From contig CAMCFN010000002.1 in NCBI GenBank assembly GCA_945874145.1, positions 1 through 64,000 on the forward strand: a DNA stretch of 64,000 bases, in the 5' to 3' direction. Below are positions 1 to 9,141 of the stretch, piece by piece. The stretch is from Akkermansia muciniphila (lineage in GTDB: Bacteria; Verrucomicrobiota; Verrucomicrobiia; Limisphaerales; SXTU01). Numbering within the stretch: position 1 is the stretch's first letter; each line of letters starts with the position of its first letter. Under the pieces are notes generated by a model. The model was not told the origin of the DNA, made no database searches, and saw only the letters and a program-made list of their open reading frames with translations. The position numbers and the translations under genes are program-made.

Positions 1-1005
1 CTCACCGAGCTGGCGGGCAGCGGCAAGTTGCGCGATGCGAAAACGCTGCGCGGTGAAGTCGAGCGGCTGCTCAAGGACAAGAAGTCCGAGCGCTTCGTGG
101 AAGACTTCCTCGGCCAGTGGCTCAAGCTCCGCGCCATCGCCGCGAACGACGCGGACAAGAAGCTTTACCCGGAGTTCGGCCCCTACTTGCAGGACTCGAT
201 GGTCGCTGAGACGCGCGCCTACTTCCGCGAGTTGCTGGAGAAGAACCTCGATGCACGGCATCTCGTGAAGTCGGACTTCGTGATGGTGAACGAGAAGCTC
301 GCCAAGCACTACGGCATCGCGGGCGTGAGCGGCGCGCAGATTCGGCGCGTGCCGCTGCCGGCGGACTGCCCGCGCGGCGGGTTCATCACGCAGGGCGCGA
401 TTTTGAAAATCACCGCGAACGGCACGACGACGTCGCCCGTGCCGCGCGGGGCCTTCGTGATGGACCGCCTCTTCGGCCAGCCGCCCGAGCCGCCGCCGCC
501 GAATGTCGCCGCCGTGGAGCCAGATGTGCGCGGCGCGACGACCATCCGCGAGCTACTCGACAAGCACCGCAACCACGCCGCCTGCGCCGGCTGCCACGCG
601 AAGCTCGACCCGCCGGGCTTCGCGCTGGAGAGCTTCGATGTCATCGGCGGCTACCGCACGCGCTACCGCTCCATCGGGGAAGGCGATGCTGCGCCGCGCG
701 GCGGGATTGACCCGTTCATCGGCATCAGCTTCAAGCTCGGCCCGCCCGTGGACGCCAGCGGCGCGCTGCCGGACGACCGCAAGTTCGCCGACATCCGCGA
801 GTTCCAAAAACTCGCCGCCGCCGACTCGCCTCTGCTGCTGAAGAACCTCGCCCAGCAGCTCACCGTTTACGCCACCGGTCGCGAACTCGCCTTCAGCGAC
901 CGTGACCAAATTGCTGCACTCGTCGCCCGCACGCAGAAGCAGGGCGGCGGCGTGCGCACGCTCATTCACGAACTCACGCAGAGCCAGCTTTTCCAAACCC
1001 GATGA
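1..1005 (+). CDS. DUF1592/DUF1588/DUF1585 planctomycete-type cytochrome-like protein, C-terminal part
   Basis: The frame is open from the first base, so the gene begins upstream of the window; about 334 residues are visible. The middle carries CAGCH followed by LDPPGFALESFD and a Gly-Tyr-Arg stretch, the DUF1588 signature with one CxxCH haem-c-like motif. The part before it matches the end of DUF1592 and the last ~75 residues match DUF1585. These proteins are large, exported and common in Planctomycetes and Verrucomicrobia; they are usually paired with DUF1501/1552 proteins and are thought to act in extracytoplasmic redox or carbohydrate breakdown, though no reaction is established. It converges with the exporter operon, stop codons 22 bases apart. 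Confidence 0.85.
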   Translation, partial: LTELAGSGKLRDAKTLRGEVERLLKDKKSERFVEDFLGQWLKLRAIAANDADKKLYPEFGPYLQDSMVAETRAYFRELLEKNLDARHLVKSDFVMVNEKLAKHYGIAGVSGAQIRRVPLPADCPRGGFITQGAILKITANGTTTSPVPRGAFVMDRLFGQPPEPPPPNVAAVEPDVRGATTIRELLDKHRNHAACAGCHAKLDPPGFALESFDVIGGYRTRYRSIGEGDAAPRGGIDPFIGISFKLGPPVDASGALPDDRKFADIREFQKLAAADSPLLLKNLAQQLTVYATGRELAFSDRDQIAALVARTQKQGGGVRTLIHELTQSQLFQTR

Positions 1006-1027
1006 GGGCGGCGCTCTGGGACGAGGG

Positions 1028-2449
1028 TTATTTCGCGTCCGTTTTGAGCATCGTGCCCATGGCGCGGTCGAGGCGGGCGCGGGCGACGGAGTAGGCGTGG
1101 AGGGCTTCGATCTGCGTGCTGCGGGCCACGGTGAGGGCGGTCTGGGCGTTGAGCACGTCGAGTTGCGTGCCGGTGCCGGCCTCGGTGCGGGCGTTGGCCA
1201 GGCGCAGGGCTTCCTCGGCCTGTTCCTGCACTTTCTTCTGCGATTCCAGCACTTCCTGAGCTTCGATGAAGTTTGAGTAGGCGGTCCGCACGTCCACCTC
1301 AATGCGACGAGAGATGTCCTCGATGTCCTCCTGTGCCCGAGTGTGGAGGGCGGTGGCCTCGGCGACGCGACCCTTGGTCAGCCAGCCGTCGAAGATGTTC
1401 CAACTTGCCTGCCAGCCGACGTCCCAGCCGGTGAAGTCGCGCGTGAGGTGCTGGCTGAAACGAGAGCTTCTTGAACTTCCGCCAACAAAGATCTGCGCGC
1501 TGGGTTTGCCGGCTGCCTCGGCGGTGATGATGGCCTCCTTGCGCAGGCGCTCGGCTTTGCGGAGCGCGGCGAGTTCAGTGCGTTGTTCGAGCGCCTTGGC
1601 CAAGGCGGCGGGGAGCGCGATGGGGGTCGGGTCGGCTTCCAAGCGACCGGATAGCTGGAGGGGGATGTCTTCGCCGGCGGTGCGCGGCAGGTCGTAGCCG
1701 AGCAGGTTGGCGAGGTTGTTCTTCGCGATGCGGAGCGCGTTGCGGGCGCGGATGAGTTTCGGGCGCGAGTTGGCCAGCTCCACCTCCGCCCGCAGCACGT
1801 TGAAGCGGGGCACCGTGCCGGCCTCGAAGCGGCGCTGGTTGTCCTGCAGTTCCTTCTTTAACAATTCGACGCTGGCCTCTTGAACGCTGATTTGCTGGAC
1901 GGCCAGCAGGGCGTCGTCGTAGTTCACCCGCACGGCGAGCATGGTGTCGGCGAGGACGGTCTGGTGCTGGAGCAGCGCCTGGTCGCGCGTGAGATCGGCG
2001 GTGCGCTTGGCGGACTGGATGCGGCCACCCTCATAGATGGACTGCGTGAGCTGCACGCGCACCAACCAGGATTGGTCGGGCGCGCGGAAGGCGCCGCCGG
2101 GGAATTGCTCGATGGCGTTGAGGTCGGTCAGCGTGTGGTTCGCCGTGGCACCCAGGCGGGGCAACTGGATCGCGCGCGTCTGCACCACGATGCCGTAGGC
2201 GACGGCGAGGTCGGCCTGGCTTTTTTGCACGGCACTGTTCTGGCGCAGGGCGACTTCGACGGCGTCCTTGAGCGAGAGCGGCGCGGTGGGCCAGACGACG
2301 AGGTTTGTCGCCTTGGTGGCCGGGGCGTTGGTGAAAGCGGGCTGCCCCGCTGCGAGGAGAGCTGTGTGGCAGAGCGCCGTGGCAAGGAGGAGGGTGCGTT
2401 TCATGCAAGGAATGAGTGAGTGCGTTGACGTTGTGGAGAGCGGGGTCAT
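1028..2449 (-). CDS. TolC-family outer membrane efflux protein
   Basis: Outer-membrane factor of a tripartite exporter, about 473 residues. It has the two long Ala/Leu/Glu-rich helical repeats of the OEP family, each with the internal pattern of coiled-coil hairpin plus strand. The start used overlaps the stop of the upstream HlyD gene as ATGA (2446-2449), suggesting translational coupling. A second ATG at 2404 begins MKRTLLLATALCHTALLAAG, a clean Sec signal peptide, so the mature start may be set from there; neither start has a good Shine-Dalgarno. It is last in the operon regulator-permease-ATPase-adaptor-TolC and would provide the outer-membrane exit duct. Confidence 0.88.
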   Translation of the reverse strand: MTPLSTTSTHSLIPCMKRTLLLATALCHTALLAAGQPAFTNAPATKATNLVVWPTAPLSLKDAVEVALRQNSAVQKSQADLAVAYGIVVQTRAIQLPRLGATANHTLTDLNAIEQFPGGAFRAPDQSWLVRVQLTQSIYEGGRIQSAKRTADLTRDQALLQHQTVLADTMLAVRVNYDDALLAVQQISVQEASVELLKKELQDNQRRFEAGTVPRFNVLRAEVELANSRPKLIRARNALRIAKNNLANLLGYDLPRTAGEDIPLQLSGRLEADPTPIALPAALAKALEQRTELAALRKAERLRKEAIITAEAAGKPSAQIFVGGSSRSSRFSQHLTRDFTGWDVGWQASWNIFDGWLTKGRVAEATALHTRAQEDIEDISRRIEVDVRTAYSNFIEAQEVLESQKKVQEQAEEALRLANARTEAGTGTQLDVLNAQTALTVARSTQIEALHAYSVARARLDRAMGTMLKTDAK

Positions 2450-3432
2450 TGGGAAATAGTTAGTGAGGCTGGCGCAGCATCGGGGCGCGCGGCCCGGGGG
2501 GTGGCGGAACGCTCGATGAACACATCCACCTGCTGGCCGACGTAGAGCGGGGCGGCGGGGCGATCCAGCTCGAAGATGATTTGCAGCACGCGGGTATCCA
2601 CTCGCTCGGCACTATCGCCGGTGAGCGAGCGCTTGGGGATGACAAAGGGCTCAATGCGGACGAAGCGTAGGGGCAGCGCGTGCTGGGTGTCGCCCTTGAG
2701 GTAAGCGACGGCGGGACGATTGGCTTCGACGAGGGGGGCATTTTGCTCGTCCACCTCCGCGCGGACCTGGAGCTTCTCGACTTCGCCGAGAATCAACAAA
2801 GGTTCCAGCGGCGCGGTGCCGGCGAATTCACCCGCGCGGACGTTGACTTGCAGGATGGTTCCATCGCGGGGCGCGAGGACAGTGAGGACGTCCAGTTCGG
2901 TCTGGGACTGGGCGATTTGCGCTTCCATGGCCTTGAGGTCGGCCTCGTCTTTGGCAATGCGGGCGTCCCAGTTCTGCTTCGCGAAATCACGGCGCTTCCG
3001 CTCGTCATCGGAGATGACTTTGTCCCGGGCGAGTTTCTCGGCGCGCACGAGTTGGTCCACGGCATCGGCCAGCATCACGCGGTCGGTTTGCAGCGCGGCG
3101 CGGAGGGATTCCAACTGGGCGCGCAAGGTGTTGAGCTTGGCGCGGGCCTCGCGATCATCTAGCTGGAGGAGGGGGTCGCCGGTCTTGACGCGCGAGCCGA
3201 CCTGGACGGCGACGCGTTGGATGAGGCCGGCCTTGGGCACGGCGATTTTGACGTTCTCGCGTTCCGCCTCAAGAATGCCCGTGGCGGCGACATGGGCGGC
3301 GTAGGGCGAGCGGGCAGGTTCGACGAACGGCGGCGGGGCAGGGGGCTTCTGCTGCATTTGTCGGACAAACAGGAAGGCACCCGCAAACCCGGCGAGGGCG
3401 AGATAGAAGGTGAACTGGCGGAAGAGGAGCAT
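2446..3432 (-). CDS. HlyD-family periplasmic adaptor (membrane fusion protein)
   Basis: About 328 residues. One N-terminal membrane segment (residues ~7-24) anchors it in the inner membrane; then a lipoyl/barrel half near residues 50-95 (GSRVKTGDPLLQLDD), a long alpha-helical hairpin rich in Arg/Glu/Ala (about 95-180), and a second lipoyl half with LAPRDGTILQ and GEFAG. This is the layout of HlyD/MacA/DevB-type adaptors that link an ABC transporter to TolC. It lies 25 bases after the ATPase gene and overlaps the TolC start by four bases. The substrate cannot be read from the sequence. Confidence 0.9.
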   Translation of the reverse strand: MLLFRQFTFYLALAGFAGAFLFVRQMQQKPPAPPPFVEPARSPYAAHVAATGILEAERENVKIAVPKAGLIQRVAVQVGSRVKTGDPLLQLDDREARAKLNTLRAQLESLRAALQTDRVMLADAVDQLVRAEKLARDKVISDDERKRRDFAKQNWDARIAKDEADLKAMEAQIAQSQTELDVLTVLAPRDGTILQVNVRAGEFAGTAPLEPLLILGEVEKLQVRAEVDEQNAPLVEANRPAVAYLKGDTQHALPLRFVRIEPFVIPKRSLTGDSAERVDTRVLQIIFELDRPAAPLYVGQQVDVFIERSATPRAARPDAAPASLTISQ

Positions 3433-3457
3433 GACTAAAGAAGGGGGAAGCAGGATT

Positions 3458-4192
3458 TCATTCGCTCAGATCGTAGTTTCCGCCCTGGTCATGCACGCGC
3501 TGAACGCGACCGTCTTCCATCTCGGTCAGACGGTCGGCGTATTTGAAGACGCGGCTGTCGTGCGTGACGACGATGACGCAGCGGTTGGGATTGCGGGCGG
3601 CGGTGCGGAGCAAATCCATGATGTGCGCGCCGGTGTCCTTATCGAGGGCGCTGGTGGGTTCATCGCAAATAATCAGGCGCGGCTCATGCACGAGGGCGCG
3701 GGCGATGGCGATGCGTTGCTGCTGGCCGCCGGAGAGGTTCGTCGGGCGCTCGTGGCCGCGCGCGCCCAGACCGACTTCGTCCAGCAGGGCGAGGGCTTTA
3801 CGCTCGGCGACGCGCCGGGACACGCCGCCGATGAGCAGCGGCACGCAGATGTTCTCGATGCAGGTCAGGGTCGGGATGAGGTTGAAGGCCTGAAAGATGA
3901 AGCCGACATGGCGCTTGCGGAATTCGGTGATCTCCCGTGGCTTGAGCCGGTGGAGCGGTGATCCGAAAACATCAAGTTCGCCGCAGTCGAAGTTCAGCGT
4001 GCCGGCGATCACGCTTAGCAAGGTGGTTTTCCCGCACCCGCTGGGGCCGACGATCATGAGCAATTCGCCTTGCCGCGCGGTGAAATCCACGCCGTTAAGC
4101 GCGGTGACGGCGGTCTCCCCGGTGCCAAAAGTCTTCGACACGCCACGAACGTGGACGGCGAGGGCTGGTGAATTTGTTGGGGTGGCGGACAT
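3458..4192 (-). CDS. ABC transporter ATP-binding protein (MacB/LolD/DevA type)
   Basis: Start chosen at ATG 4192 (MSATPTNS), eight bases after the permease stop; a longer frame to 4315 would run into the permease gene. About 244 residues. Walker A is GPSGCGKTTL, the signature LSGGQQQRIAIARAL, Walker B LIICDEPTSALD, and the switch His lies in VVTHD. The sequence around the Q-loop (FIFQAFNLIPTLTCIENI) is that of the LolD/MacB/DevA branch that powers FtsX-like permeases. It energises the exporter formed with the neighbouring permease, HlyD adaptor and TolC. Confidence 0.93.
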   Translation of the reverse strand: MSATPTNSPALAVHVRGVSKTFGTGETAVTALNGVDFTARQGELLMIVGPSGCGKTTLLSVIAGTLNFDCGELDVFGSPLHRLKPREITEFRKRHVGFIFQAFNLIPTLTCIENICVPLLIGGVSRRVAERKALALLDEVGLGARGHERPTNLSGGQQQRIAIARALVHEPRLIICDEPTSALDKDTGAHIMDLLRTAARNPNRCVIVVTHDSRVFKYADRLTEMEDGRVQRVHDQGGNYDLSE

Positions 4193-4200
4193 GCTTGCGC

Positions 4201-5340
4201 TCAACCACGGAAGACAATCGCGGGCTCGATCTTGACCACTTTGCGAATGCCCAGCACGGCGCTCAAGGCGCAGATGGACATCACGAGGCAAAAGGTGGCG
4301 ACGGGGAGCTGCCACGGGAACATGAACGGCGGTTCGCCGCGTGCCACGGCCGTGCGCCCGAAGCCGACGACCAGCAGCGCGCCCAGACCGTAGCCGATGA
4401 AGCCGACGATGAACGCCTGCAAAAGGAGCATTCGCACCAGCAGGCCGTTGCTGGCTCCCATTGCCTTCAGCGCGCCGAGGTGGCGGAGATTCTCATGCAC
4501 GAAGGCATAGAAAGTCTGACCGGAAATCACCATGCCCACGATGAAGCCGAGGGCGATGGTCGAGATGAAGGCGATGGGAATGCCGGTGTTCTTGAAATAC
4601 CACCAGATGGTGGCCCAGAAGAACTTTTCCTCGGTGTAGGCTTTCATACCGGTGGCGGCTTCGATCGCCGCCGCCGCGTCGTCCAGCGACCAGCCGGGCG
4701 CTGGTTCAGCGAGGATGAGGGAAAGCATCTTGCGCTGCTTCGGCGCGAACTGCAGGGCCTGCGTGTAGGTCGAGTAAACGTAAGGGTAGCCAAAGAAATG
4801 CTTGTCCGCGCGACAGATGCCTACGATACGCGCCTCCTTGTCGTTCAGCTCAAAGGTGTCGCCGAGGTCGAGCGGTTTCGCGCGGCCGGAACTGAGCCGG
4901 CGGACCGCCAGTTCATCCACGATGACGGAGTTGGGCAGGCGGACCGATTCGAGCTTGCCGCGCAGGAGCACGGGGGGTTGGCCGATGAGCGTGGCGTTGT
5001 CGAGGCCGACGAGCATGACGGGTTTGAAGTTGCCGTCGGCGAGCTTGGCGGACTGCACGGTGACGTAAACCGGGACGGCCCACGCCACGCCCGGCACTGT
5101 GCGGACGCGGTTCACGTCGGTGTCCCGCAGGGCCTTGAGTTCGTTGGCTTGTTCGACTTTGCGGTCCACCACCCAGAGCTTGGCCCGCATGTTGCTGAGG
5201 TGACTGGTGGTCCACTTGAGCAGGCCAAAAAAGACCCCGCACTGCTGGGTCATCAGCATGGTAGCGAAGGTCAGCCCCCCCACGAGCATCAGGTATTTGG
5301 CCCGATCACCGAGGAGCATTTTGAGGGCGAGGTGATACAT
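4201..5340 (-). CDS. FtsX/DevC-like ABC transporter permease
   Basis: 379 residues with one N-terminal membrane helix (residues ~18-40), a large periplasmic domain (~45-240) and three C-terminal membrane helices (about 255-370), the topology of FtsX/MacB/DevC permeases. The protein starts two bases after the regulator stop and is followed by its ATPase. In this permease class the periplasmic domain usually transmits ATP-driven movement to a TolC-adaptor complex, so the exporter probably moves a substrate from the periplasm or outer leaflet. By gene order it resembles cyanobacterial DevBCA and enterobacterial YbhGFSR systems; the identity of the cargo is unknown. Confidence 0.88.
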   Translation of the reverse strand: MYHLALKMLLGDRAKYLMLVGGLTFATMLMTQQCGVFFGLLKWTTSHLSNMRAKLWVVDRKVEQANELKALRDTDVNRVRTVPGVAWAVPVYVTVQSAKLADGNFKPVMLVGLDNATLIGQPPVLLRGKLESVRLPNSVIVDELAVRRLSSGRAKPLDLGDTFELNDKEARIVGICRADKHFFGYPYVYSTYTQALQFAPKQRKMLSLILAEPAPGWSLDDAAAAIEAATGMKAYTEEKFFWATIWWYFKNTGIPIAFISTIALGFIVGMVISGQTFYAFVHENLRHLGALKAMGASNGLLVRMLLLQAFIVGFIGYGLGALLVVGFGRTAVARGEPPFMFPWQLPVATFCLVMSICALSAVLGIRKVVKIEPAIVFRG

Positions 5341-5342
5341 GG

Positions 5343-6068
5343 CTAGCGCGATGTCGCCGGGCGGCTGTTGGTTCTTTGAAGACGCTTCCTCGCTGGTAGC
5401 CGCCGAGATGAGGCGGCGGATTGCTTGCGGGCAATCGCTTTGATCGCCGCGAGTGAGAAGCGGGTGATGTGTTCAGCGAGCCGTTCAATGTCCTCGGGAG
5501 AGAATTTCTGCTCCGGGAACAGCCGGCTGACCACCGGCTGGCAGTGATGGTAGAAGAGGCACTGGCTGACCACGCTGAACGAGCAGAGCCGCACCAGCTC
5601 CACGTTCGGATCGCCCCCGAGCAGTTCGCGGACAATCCCGCCGAGATGCTGCGCCTGTGGCCGGATGCGCTCGACCACGATGGCGTCAAGCGCGTTGGTG
5701 GGGTCAATCATCTCCCGGGAAATGAGCTTGCCGTGCCACGCGTCGCTGCTGTGGTCGAAGATGCGGAGGAGAAACGAGCGCACGAAGGCGCGTAGCCGCT
5801 CTGCCGCCGGCGCGCTCGACCGCACGCCAAGTTCGAGTGGAAATTTCTGGAGCGAGCGCGACTGGTAATAGTCGAGCACTTCGCGGTAAAGCGCGGCCTT
5901 GTCCCCGAAGTGATAGTTGACCGCCGCGATGTTAGCGCCAGCGCGCCGGCAGATTTCCCGCACCGTCGAATTGTGGAAGCCAACCTCGGCAAAGACCGCG
6001 CCTCCTGCTTCGATGAGCGACTGGCGAGTCTGAAGCGCGGAAGCATCAACTTGGGGCGCGGCAGCCAT
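5343..6068 (-). CDS. TetR-family regulator with CecR-like C-terminal domain
   Basis: About 241 residues from ATG 6068. The N-terminal 65 residues are a TetR helix-turn-helix (EVGFHNSTVREICRRAGAN followed by VNYHFGDK). The rest matches the DUF1956/CecR C-terminal domain (HGKLISREMIDPT, then the stretch SVVSQCLFYHH). E. coli CecR (YbiH) controls the ybhGFSR HlyD-ABC exporter, and here the gene heads an operon of exactly such an exporter, so it is very probably its local repressor. A TTG at 6086 is a possible earlier start but lies inside the operator palindrome, which makes ATG 6068 preferable. Confidence 0.9.
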   Translation of the reverse strand: MAAAPQVDASALQTRQSLIEAGGAVFAEVGFHNSTVREICRRAGANIAAVNYHFGDKAALYREVLDYYQSRSLQKFPLELGVRSSAPAAERLRAFVRSFLLRIFDHSSDAWHGKLISREMIDPTNALDAIVVERIRPQAQHLGGIVRELLGGDPNVELVRLCSFSVVSQCLFYHHCQPVVSRLFPEQKFSPEDIERLAEHITRFSLAAIKAIARKQSAASSRRLPARKRLQRTNSRPATSR

Positions 6069-6080
6069 TTCAAATGCAAG

Positions 6081-6100
6081 TTTCAAACAGATGTTTGAAA
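6081..6100. promoter_or_regulatory. perfect palindrome, probable TetR/CecR-like operator
   Basis: TTTCAAACAGATGTTTGAAA is a perfect inverted repeat of 9 + 2 + 9 bases, 12 bases before the start codon of the TetR-family gene. Size, symmetry and position fit an autoregulatory TetR operator covering the promoter or start of the exporter operon. No second copy was seen elsewhere in the window. Confidence 0.7.
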
Positions 6101-6273
6101 AAGCAAGCCGGTTCTCTCCGCCGGATCCTAATCATGGCCTGCAGAGGCGGCTGGGGTGGGAGGCCGGCGCCAACCGCGGCGAGGGCTCGGAAGCAGCCGT
6201 GCCACACGGCCGCCAATCGGCTGCGGCTGGCTGGGCCGGTGGGCCAGCTTTCAGCGCCGTGGGGTGCGGGGCG

Positions 6274-8508
6274 CTAGTGGTTGCGCGAGTGAAACGGATC
6301 GCTGATAAATTCAACCACGCCGGTGCGGACGTCGTAGAGCCCGCCGATAAGGGCGATTTGCCGCCGGTCCAACAAGCCGCGCAGAGTGGCGCTGCGACGG
6401 CGGATAACTTCCATGGTGTGCAGGACATTCAGCCGGGCCACGCGGTCCACGAAGGCTTCATTGTGGGCGCTGCGGTCGCCGTGGGTTTCGTGCTCGGCTT
6501 CCACGGCGTGCTGGATGTAGCCCGTGATGGATTTGATGTGGTCGCAGCCGGAGGCCTGACAGGCGTCCACCTGGCGATGCACTATGTCCACGGTGGCCTT
6601 TACCGCCCCGCAGCGAGTGTGGCCTAGAACCAAGAGTAGCTTGGCCCCGGCCACGGCGCAGCCGTATTCCATGCTGGCCAGAGCGTCTTCAACGGCGATG
6701 TTGCCGGCCACGCGGATGCTGAAGATGTCGCCGAGGCCGAGGTCGAAAACGAGTTCCGTGGAAGTGCGGGAATCCATGCAACTCAGCACGACGGCGAGGG
6801 GGAACTGACCTTGGGCAGTGGCGTTGACCTGTCGCATGAGGTCGCGGGAAACGCGTTCGCCACGGACGAAGCGCGCGTTGCCTTCCTGGAGAATCTTCAA
6901 CACTCGTGCGGGGTCGAGCTGGGTTTGCACTTCGCGGGTGGCGACATCCACGTATTGGATGTGGTCGTCCATGACGTAGCGTTCCTTGAAGCCCACCAAG
7001 CTGAGGAAGATGCCGCGAGCGGGAGCAGTCTGGGTGCGGAAGTCTTGGAGCAGGTCCAGCACGTCTGGGTCGATGTAGTCGGTCTGGCGCGCGTCGAGCA
7101 CCACATGCCCACCGGACGGCACGGAATTTAACGACTGCTCCAGCACGGCTCGGTTGAGGAAGCTGACTTGATTGGCCAGTTCGATCCGCAGCACTTCACC
7201 GCCGACGTGCTGCTCCATGAAGCGGCGCAAGGGCCGCCGGAAATTGCTGTGCAATATGAAGAGCACGCTGATGCCCAGCCCGATCAGGATGCCAATGAGC
7301 AGATCGGTCAGGACGATGGCCACGATGGTGCCAATGAAGGGGAGGAACTGGTTGCGCCCCTCGGCCCACATCTGCCGGAAGAGGGCGGGACTGGCGAGCT
7401 TCAGTCCGGTGGCAAGGAGGATGGCGGCCAGTGCGGCGAGGGGGATTTCATTGAGCCACTCGGGGACCAGCATGACCAGCAACAGCAGCAGCAGGCCGTG
7501 GAAGAAAGCGGACATGCGGGTGACGGCCCCGGCGTTGATGTTCACCGAGCTGCGCACGATAACGGAAGTCAGCGGGAGGCCGCCCAGCAGGCCGGTGATG
7601 AAGTTGCCGAGGCCTTGAGCGAGAAGTTCACGATTGGGCGGCGAAGTGCGTTTGCGCGGGTCCAGCTTGTCCACCGCTTCAAGGTTCAAGAGCGTCTCCA
7701 ACGAGGCCACCGCAGCGATGGTAAAAGCCGCTGTGTAAACTGCGGGGTTTGACAGCGCCCGGAAATCCGGGCGGGGCATGAGTTGGAATAGTTCAGTTAG
7801 GCTTGCGGCGGTTGGCACCTGAACTAGGTGGGACTCGCTAATGGCCCAAGGGCTGCCGAACTGGCGCAAGGCCTGATTTACCAGCACCCCCAGAAGCACC
7901 ACCACCAGCGGAGCGGGCACGCGGAGGTTCTTGAGCTTGGTGCGATCCCAAACGAGCAACAAAGCCACGGAAAGCAAGCCGACGAGCGTGGCGCCAGCCT
8001 CAAAGTCAAACAGCGAGGCGAAGAGTTCGCTGAAGGTATTTTGGCCGTCGGGCTGAATGAATTCCATTTCGCCCTCAGGGTCCGCGTCATGCCCTACCAC
8101 GTGAGGGATCTGCTTCAGAACCAGCAGCACGCCGATGGCGGCCAGCAATCCCTTGATGACGCTGGAGGGGAAGAAAGCCGCGACGAATCCTGCCCGCATG
8201 GCGCCCAGCACAAGTTGGATAACGCCGGCCAGCATGACGGCCACCAGGAACGCTTCAAAAGATTTCAGCGTGGCAATTTGTGCAAACACCACGGCCGCAA
8301 GGCCCGCCGCCGGCCCGCTTACGCTAGTGTGCGAACCGCTGAGCCAGGCCACCAGCAATCCCCCAACGACGCCGCTGATCAGGCCCGCCATGAGCGGGGC
8401 GTTTGAGGCGAGGGCAATACCAAGGCAAAGGGGCAGCGCAACCAAAAACACCACCGCGCTAGCGGCCAGGTCTTTGGGCAGCGCCCTTAGGTAATCCGCC
8501 TGCGACAT
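6274..8508 (-). CDS. SulP-family anion transporter fused to beta-carbonic anhydrase
   Basis: 744 residues from ATG 8508 (a TTG at 8553 would add 15). Residues ~10-420 form the SulP transmembrane domain (LVALPLCLGIALAS, SGSHTSVSGPAAG); about 425-535 a STAS domain; about 540-744 a complete beta-carbonic anhydrase with zinc ligands C577, D579 and R581 in CMDSR, plus H630 and C633 in GHTRCG. Known fusions of this kind are thought to couple bicarbonate (or other anion) movement to CO2/bicarbonate interconversion. All zinc ligands and the Asp-Arg dyad are present, so the enzyme part looks active. It stands alone, 205 bases upstream of the exporter operon on the same strand. Confidence 0.93.
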   Translation of the reverse strand: MSQADYLRALPKDLAASAVVFLVALPLCLGIALASNAPLMAGLISGVVGGLLVAWLSGSHTSVSGPAAGLAAVVFAQIATLKSFEAFLVAVMLAGVIQLVLGAMRAGFVAAFFPSSVIKGLLAAIGVLLVLKQIPHVVGHDADPEGEMEFIQPDGQNTFSELFASLFDFEAGATLVGLLSVALLLVWDRTKLKNLRVPAPLVVVLLGVLVNQALRQFGSPWAISESHLVQVPTAASLTELFQLMPRPDFRALSNPAVYTAAFTIAAVASLETLLNLEAVDKLDPRKRTSPPNRELLAQGLGNFITGLLGGLPLTSVIVRSSVNINAGAVTRMSAFFHGLLLLLLVMLVPEWLNEIPLAALAAILLATGLKLASPALFRQMWAEGRNQFLPFIGTIVAIVLTDLLIGILIGLGISVLFILHSNFRRPLRRFMEQHVGGEVLRIELANQVSFLNRAVLEQSLNSVPSGGHVVLDARQTDYIDPDVLDLLQDFRTQTAPARGIFLSLVGFKERYVMDDHIQYVDVATREVQTQLDPARVLKILQEGNARFVRGERVSRDLMRQVNATAQGQFPLAVVLSCMDSRTSTELVFDLGLGDIFSIRVAGNIAVEDALASMEYGCAVAGAKLLLVLGHTRCGAVKATVDIVHRQVDACQASGCDHIKSITGYIQHAVEAEHETHGDRSAHNEAFVDRVARLNVLHTMEVIRRRSATLRGLLDRRQIALIGGLYDVRTGVVEFISDPFHSRNH

Positions 8509-8981
8509 GGCAGTTGAGGTCTTCGTAGATTGGTTTATGGTTAGAATGCCCAAGAGTTAGGCGATATTTTACTTCGGGTAAATATGAATTTGCCGAATGG
8601 AAAACTAGGTTGGTCGGAGATATCACCCCGGCCTCCTTCGACAGAAAAGTAAGGTCGCCAGTGTGACTGGGTGGAATCGGGCGAGCATCGCGGTCGTTTC
8701 CGAGTGCGGGTAGGGTGCTGACCGATGTCCTTTTCGACTTCGGTAAAAAGGTGCGTTTACTAGGCTGCGGATGGCTGCACTTTCGTGGGAGCACTACTCG
8801 CGGATCTGAAAAGCGATTCAGAAAAAGTTTGACAGTTTATGGCGTCGGCATAGTTTTCGCGCCCGGCTTGTAACAGCCGTCAGCAAAAAACACGCATGGG
8901 TCTGAGGTTTTGTCATCGGGGCAAAATATCGCTCTGGTTTTTTTGTCTGGTCAGCACTTTGAAGTAAACGGGTAAGTTTTT
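8509..8981. other. intergenic region between divergent SulP-CA gene and tRNA-Thr
   Basis: About 470 bases without a convincing gene on either strand. It becomes AT-richer toward the tRNA and must hold the promoters of two divergent units. One sigma70-like candidate is listed separately; no riboswitch or operator was recognised. Confidence 0.6.
8829..8856 (+). promoter_or_regulatory. candidate sigma70-like promoter for tRNA-Thr/tuf
   Basis: A consensus -35 TTGACA at 8829 is followed after 16 bases by TAGTTT at 8851, a moderate -10. It faces the tRNA-Thr gene about 125 bases downstream. Read by eye only. Confidence 0.35.
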
Positions 8982-9057
<76 letters not shown>

Positions 9058-9141
9058 GTAATTTTATTGTATTTTGTGTAGGCCGACTTGGAATGGTCGG
9101 ACAGAGTTAGCAGAGTCAAAACATCAACAAGAACATCGCAA

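Noticed and set aside
4168-5346. 392-codon plus-strand frame opposite the ABC permease
   Set aside because: His/Asp/Gly-rich translation, no family features; the permease on the other strand has proper membrane helices.
8459-8794. 111-codon minus-strand frame upstream of the SulP gene
   Set aside because: No domain, composition like non-coding DNA, and it overlaps the SulP N-terminus in another frame.
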